From Kiritimatiellia bacterium (GTDB lineage Bacteria; Verrucomicrobiota; Kiritimatiellia; CAIQIC01; JAGNIJ01), in contig JAGNIJ010000014.1 of NCBI GenBank assembly GCA_018001225.1, positions 1-64,000 of the forward strand: a stretch of 64,000 bases of DNA. The letters run 5' to 3'. This document shows positions 60,501-64,000 of the stretch, piece after piece. The position numbers and the translations under genes are program-made. A model generated the notes under the pieces. The model was not told where the DNA came from and did not search any database. It worked only from the letters and a program-made list of their open reading frames with translations. How positions within the stretch are numbered: position 1 is the first letter of the stretch; each line of letters opens with the position of its first letter.

Positions 60501-63500
60501 GGAACGGCGACGGGGGTGTTCAGTCATGCGCGATCGGGGATGACGGCGGGGACGTTGATATATTACAGGAGCTATGCGGTAAACAGCATGGGGACGGGAT
60601 ATTCGCCGGACGGGACGTTCTGGACGGTGCCAAACGCGCCGACGGCGCAGGCGGCGACGGCCGTGGGAGGCTTCTCGTTCAGCGCGAACTGGTCGACGAC
60701 GACGGGGGCAACGAACTACCTGCTGGACGTTTCGACAGCGTCGGGATTCACGAGTTATATCGGCGGCTACAGCAATCGCCTGGCGGGGACCGCCACAACA
60801 CTGTCGGTAACGGGCTTGGCGCAGGGAACGGCGTACTACTACCGGTTGCGCGCGCAGAACAGCGGCGGGACGAGTACGAACTCGGGTGCGATAACCGTGT
60901 CCACGATACCGGCGGCGCCGACGGCACAAGCCGCGACCACGATCGCGGGTTCATCGTTCAGCGCGAACTGGAGCGCGTCCACGGGGGCGACGAATTACCT
61001 GCTGGATGTATCGACGGCCTCGGGGTTCGCGAGTTACGTCGGCGGCTATAGCAATCGCCTGGCGGGAGCCGCGACGACGCTGTCGGTGACCGGTTTGGCG
61101 CAAGGGACGGTCTATTACTACCGGTTGCGCGCGCAAAACAGCGGCGGAACAAGCACGAACTCGGGAACGATCTCGCTCACCACGCTGGCGCTGCCGACGT
61201 TGACCGCGCCTGCGGTCGCGTCCATTACCTCGACCGGGGCCACGCTGGGCGCGACGGTGACGACGAACGGCGGGGCGTCGCTGACGGCGCGAGGCACCGT
61301 GTGGGGGACGAGCGCGAGCCCGACGGGCAACGCGCTGGCGGAGGGCGGAACCGTGACAGGGGCGTACAGCCACGCGCGGACGGGAATGACGCCGGGTACG
61401 TTGATCTACTATCGTGGCTATGCGATCAACAGTGTGGGGACCAACTATTCCGCGGACGGGACGTTCTGGACGGTGCCGCTGCCCCCGGATGGCAAGCCGG
61501 GCTCCTCGATCACGGTGTCGAGTTTCCTGGCCAACTGGACGAATTCCATCGGGGCAACGAACTACCTGCTGGACGTGTCCACGTCGAGCACGTTCGCGGC
61601 CTACGTTTCGGGGTACCAGAACCTGACCGTGGGCGGCGCGACAAACCGGTCGGTGACGGGGTTAAGCGCCGGCGCGGCGTACTACTATCGTGTGCGTGCG
61701 CAGAACAGCGGGGGAGTGAGCGAGAACTCGAAGACGACGACGGTATGGACGCTGCCGGTCGCGCCGGCGATCCTCCCGGCCACGAACGTGACTACGATCA
61801 GCTTTCACGCCAACTGGTTGTCCGTGACGGGGGCCACCAACTACCGGCTGGACGTGACCCCTGGCGACTCGTTCACCAACTATGTCTCGGGATACCAGAA
61901 TCGAAGCGCGGGCAATGTGCTGACGTATCCCGTGACGGGATTGGTGGCGGGGACTCGTTATCTCTACCGGGTACGGGCATATAACACCGGGGGCTACAGC
62001 GGCTACTCTGGCACGAGCACGGTCTGGACGGTGCCGGAGGCGCCGACGGCCCAGCCGGCGACTGCGATTGCAGGGACCTCCTTTGCCGCGAACTGGTTGG
62101 CCGCGACGGGAGCGACGAACTATCTGCTGGACGTCTCGACGGCACCGGCCTTCACAAACCACACGGCTGGCTACAGCAACCGACTGGCCGGAACCGCGAC
62201 GACGCTGTCTGTGACGGGCCTGGCCCAGGGGACGGTGTACTATTACCGTCTGCGCGCGCAAAACAGCGGCGGCACGAGCACGAACTCGGATGCGATTATG
62301 CTCACCACGTTCGCGCTGCCGACTTTGACGACGCCGAGCGTATCCTCCATCGGCCCCACGGGGGCGACACTGGGCGCGACGGTGAGCGGCGACGGCGGCG
62401 CTGCGCTGACGGCGCGCGGGACGGTGTGGGGGACAGATGCCAGCCCGGCGGGGAACGCGTTGGCGGAAGGCGGAACCGCAACGGGCGTGTACAGCCACGC
62501 ACGAACGGGGATGACCCCGGGCACGCTGATCTATTACCGCGGGTACGCGATCAACAGCGTGGGCACGAATTACTCGGAGGACGGGAACTTCTGGACCGTT
62601 CCCAGTGCGCCGACGATACAGGCCGCCACCAATGCCTCCGAAACGAGTTTCCATGCCAATTGGCTCACCGCGACCGGCGCAACAGGCTATCGGTTGGACG
62701 TGTCCACGAGCGACTCGTTCGCGGATTTTGTGTCCGGATTCCAGGATGTGGACGCGGGCAGTGCGACGACCTGGCCGGTGACGGGACTGGTGGCGGGAAC
62801 GCCGTACTACTATCGAGTGAGGGCGGTCAACAGCGGAGGAACGAGCGCGAACTCGGGGACGAACGCGGTGTGGACGCTTCCCCTGCCGCCCGCGGTGAAG
62901 CCGGGCTCCTCGATCACGGCGTCGAGTTTCCTCGCCAACTGGACGAACTCGGTGTCGGCGACGAACTACCTGCTGGACGTGTCCACGTCGAGCACGTTCG
63001 CGGCCTACGTTTCGGGGTATCAGAACCTGGTCGTGGGCAACGCGACGAACCGGTCGGTGACGGGATTGAGCACCGGGTCGGTGTACTACTACCGGGTGCG
63101 GGCGCAGAATGGCGGCGGTGTCAGCGGGGATTCAAAGACGACGACGGTATGGACGATCCCGCCGGCGCCCGTCGTGCAAGCCGCCACCAACATAACGGCC
63201 ATCGGTTTTTACGCGAACTGGTCGGCCTCCACCGGCGCCACGGGCTACCGGTTGGACGTATCCACAAGCGCCGCCTTCACCGTGTACGTTTCGGGGTTCC
63301 AGAATTTAAGCGTGGGTAATGTGACGACTCGGTCCGTGACGGGCCTCGTGGCGGGTACCCCGTATTATTATCGAGTGCGGGCGTCGAACAGCGGCGGCAC
63401 CAGCGGGAACTCGCAGACGGCAGCGGTGACCACGCTGACGCTACCCGTGTTGACGGCGCCGACAGCGGGCTCGATTACCTCGACAGGCGCGACGCTGGGG

Positions 63501-64000
63501 GCCACGGTGACCGGTGACGGCGGAGCCTCGCTGACGGCGCGCGGGACGGTGTGGGGGACGAGCGCGAGTCCGACGGAGAACGCGTTGGCGGAGGGCGGCA
63601 CGGCGACGGGGGTGTTCAGCCACGCGCGGATCGGGATGACGCCGGGAACGCTGATCTACTACCGCGGCTACGCGATCAACAGCGTGGGAACGAACTACTC
63701 GGCGGACGGGAGTTTCTGGACGGTGCCGACCGCGCCGACGGCGCAGGCCGCGACCTCGATCGCCGGAAACTCGTTTGAGGCGAACTGGTCAACCGCGATG
63801 GGGGCGACGAACTACCTGCTGGACGTCTCGACGGCGTCGGCCTTCACGAACTACGTGGCGGGCTACAGCGGCCGGCTGGCGGGGGACATGACCACGCTGT
63901 CGGTGACGGGCCTGGCCCAGGGGACGGTGTATTACTATCGGTTGCGCGCGCAGAACAGCGGCGGCATCAGTACCAACTCGGGAACGATTTCGCTCACGAC
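57573..64000 (+). CDS. Giant secreted protein: LamG domain, glycine-rich region and alternating FN3-like repeats (3' truncated)
   Basis: The frame is open from ATG 57573 to the window end (more than 2140 codons). A signal peptide covers about residues 1-24. Residues about 28-230 form a LamG/concanavalin-like domain ('KLLLHMDGSGSNIVDSS', 'FGTNDFTIDFWLYP', 'YKGYVDELRISKGIARW'). Two repeat modules follow; then an IPT-like segment and a glycine-rich region (about 670-860) with runs of up to eight Gly. From 60345 two modules of about 93 residues alternate: type A ('TLGATV...RGTVWGTSA...TPGTLIYYRGYAINSVG') and type B ('FSANW...GATNYLLDVSTAS...YYYRLRAQNSGG'). Five A and about ten B modules are seen. 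Likely an extracellular adhesin or matrix protein; AGGAAAG precedes the ATG. Confidence 0.85.
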   Translation, partial: MNKKYLLVVAALIPLLCAKSARASDYTKLLLHMDGSGSNIVDSSYHPKTITVVGNTTQTTGSKFGPTSAYFDGSGDYFHVYNSSNTADFNFGTNDFTIDFWLYPLYTANQLVFLMFSGATNNICIQHYYTGGKICFYPGNTTINNTGVTVPWSQWAHYAIVRNNGALKLYLNGAAIYTGTFTGTFNSNALYFSHPNAYYKGYVDELRISKGIARWTNNFTPPTAAYELAPQPLLSALTATGITASGATLGATVATNVPDLTERGTVWGTAAEPTANALAEGGTGAGVFSHERSGLPAATLIYYRAYAVNSAMTFYSVDASFWTAPAAPNAQSAVPVSSTSFDANWDPTAGATNYLLDVSTNASFTSYVGGYQNLAVGDVMTREVTGLTPAKMYYYRVRAQNSGGISSNSQTISWINLPPVIDALNPDYDSWAGGKEVVITGSNYMNSSFGSGRDGSVVITDTINLSISTATTNRTCPDAVSYSVVALTTNAVTLSEAPSTNCLVPGDEVLLINLQGITNAHANVGKYEFFRIQAVDGSTVIFTENKTRFYGQGDSDDLGIGTNTTEQKVVLQRVPNYLDVTIDDGATLTANAWDGAKGGVLCFKALGTVTNDGIIDMLGKGFRGGVGGLNGCANYPWPTTAGDHGESYRGQNSISACDRRATVVGNLLATPVNAGGGGGGGASSSGTTRRNGGGGGGGSYGTIGTNGNNSSTGENGGSAGLCYGTNTLASLYFGSGGGGGGRGVNSRGGDGGAGGGAIMLYANTLTSSGNINANGEGGHYSTYYTDDGGGGGAGGAGGSILICGNELTLGSGLVTSIGGAGTNGTTGVYGTGGRGGAGGNGYVAVFAGNTLSGLTSPAAYTNKARFHNGSRVFFGDAYAITTFLDAYRLLVISPPHAAGLVNVVVTNVDFSASTKTNGFRYDPSEPVLSNPTATGITASGAVLGAKLVSAGDAAVTNRGTVWGTSANPTGNVLVEGGTATGVFSHARSGMTAGTLIYYRSYAVNSMGTGYSPDGTFWTVPNAPTAQAATAVGGFSFSANWSTTTGATNYLLDVSTASGFTSYIGGYSNRLAGTATTLSVTGLAQGTAYYYRLRAQNSGGTSTNSGAITVSTIPAAPTAQAATTIAGSSFSANWSASTGATNYLLDVSTASGFASYVGGYSNRLAGAATTLSVTGLAQGTVYYYRLRAQNSGGTSTNSGTISLTTLALPTLTAPAVASITSTGATLGATVTTNGGASLTARGTVWGTSASPTGNALAEGGTVTGAYSHARTGMTPGTLIYYRGYAINSVGTNYSADGTFWTVPLPPDGKPGSSITVSSFLANWTNSIGATNYLLDVSTSSTFAAYVSGYQNLTVGGATNRSVTGLSAGAAYYYRVRAQNSGGVSENSKTTTVWTLPVAPAILPATNVTTISFHANWLSVTGATNYRLDVTPGDSFTNYVSGYQNRSAGNVLTYPVTGLVAGTRYLYRVRAYNTGGYSGYSGTSTVWTVPEAPTAQPATAIAGTSFAANWLAATGATNYLLDVSTAPAFTNHTAGYSNRLAGTATTLSVTGLAQGTVYYYRLRAQNSGGTSTNSDAIMLTTFALPTLTTPSVSSIGPTGATLGATVSGDGGAALTARGTVWGTDASPAGNALAEGGTATGVYSHARTGMTPGTLIYYRGYAINSVGTNYSEDGNFWTVPSAPTIQAATNASETSFHANWLTATGATGYRLDVSTSDSFADFVSGFQDVDAGSATTWPVTGLVAGTPYYYRVRAVNSGGTSANSGTNAVWTLPLPPAVKPGSSITASSFLANWTNSVSATNYLLDVSTSSTFAAYVSGYQNLVVGNATNRSVTGLSTGSVYYYRVRAQNGGGVSGDSKTTTVWTIPPAPVVQAATNITAIGFYANWSASTGATGYRLDVSTSAAFTVYVSGFQNLSVGNVTTRSVTGLVAGTPYYYRVRASNSGGTSGNSQTAAVTTLTLPVLTAPTAGSITSTGATLGATVTGDGGASLTARGTVWGTSASPTENALAEGGTATGVFSHARIGMTPGTLIYYRGYAINSVGTNYSADGSFWTVPTAPTAQAATSIAGNSFEANWSTAMGATNYLLDVSTASAFTNYVAGYSGRLAGDMTTLSVTGLAQGTVYYYRLRAQNSGGISTNSGTISLT
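60345..64000 (+). repeat. Tandem array of alternating A and B modules inside the giant gene
   Basis: A modules start at about 60345, 61194, 62322 and 63444 (an earlier one at 58269). The pattern from 61483 is B-B-B-A repeating with a period of about 1125 bases (61483-62610 and 62611-63732), and a new block begins at 63733. Several segments are nearly identical at DNA level, for example the type B segments starting near 61483 and 62881. Confidence 0.7.

Noticed and set aside
60345..64000. CRISPR-like regular repetition
   Set aside because: The repeats are about 280 bases long, in frame, and encode continuous protein modules; no short repeats with unique spacers.

Overview
The window is GC-rich chromosomal DNA and most likely comes from a bacterium of the Planctomycetes-Verrucomicrobia-Chlamydiae group. 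A Kiritimatiellota or other verrucomicrobial relative is my best guess. The indicators are a GreA with a very long N-terminal extension (as in chlamydiae), an ECF-type sigma factor starting with the FPTTRW motif typical of this group, a Ser/Thr kinase fused to TPRs, a PEP-CTERM protein, bactofilins, and very large secreted proteins built from fibronectin-like repeats. This placement is inferred from gene content and recalled family features; no search was run.

Layout. 1-950 holds the end of a secreted CARDB-like protein and a small secreted calcium-binding-type protein. 965-4228 (minus strand) is a three-gene ABC export operon. 4320-6647 is a large membrane protein with a kinase-like N-terminus. 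6611-14597 carries two divergent secreted proteins: a CAP-domain protein with FN3 repeats and a 1583-residue subtilase. 14737-18441 is leuS followed by an NrpR-like regulator. 18481-30003 is mostly housekeeping: MazG-like NTP pyrophosphohydrolase, NYN/OST-HTH protein, pdxH, a divergent Memo and radical-SAM pair, PilT with PilZ, galE, cinA, infA, an RluA-type pseudouridine synthase and a membrane spermidine-synthase/TPR fusion. 30110-31512 holds two minus-strand secreted proteins. 31879-37534 contains greA, argC, a LmbE-type deacetylase and a GNAT protein.

37671-38854 is a bactofilin pair, followed by a hybrid sensor kinase at 38931-41888. 41924-46480 is a small-gene cluster: ArsR regulator, DUF6132-like membrane protein, thioredoxin, two FmdB-type zinc ribbons, a zinc-ribbon membrane protein, a PF09818-type protein whose ATPase motifs look destroyed, and dtd. 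A hypothetical exported protein, argH and a PAS/SpoIIE phosphatase follow. At 51276-52616 a tRNA-Leu(UAG) lies next to a tyrosine recombinase with unusual catalytic residues. 52825-56939 (minus) is a signalling operon: ECF sigma factor, unknown protein, and a Ser/Thr kinase with extracytoplasmic TPR and OB-fold-like domains. From 57573 to the window end runs one open frame of more than 2140 codons encoding a secreted LamG/FN3-like repeat protein.

Intergenic spaces contain at least three families of palindromic repeats. No rRNA or CRISPR array was seen. The most unusual items are the degenerate PF09818 protein, the kinase-like membrane protein, the sigma-kinase operon, the NrpR homologue and the atypical recombinase beside the tRNA.
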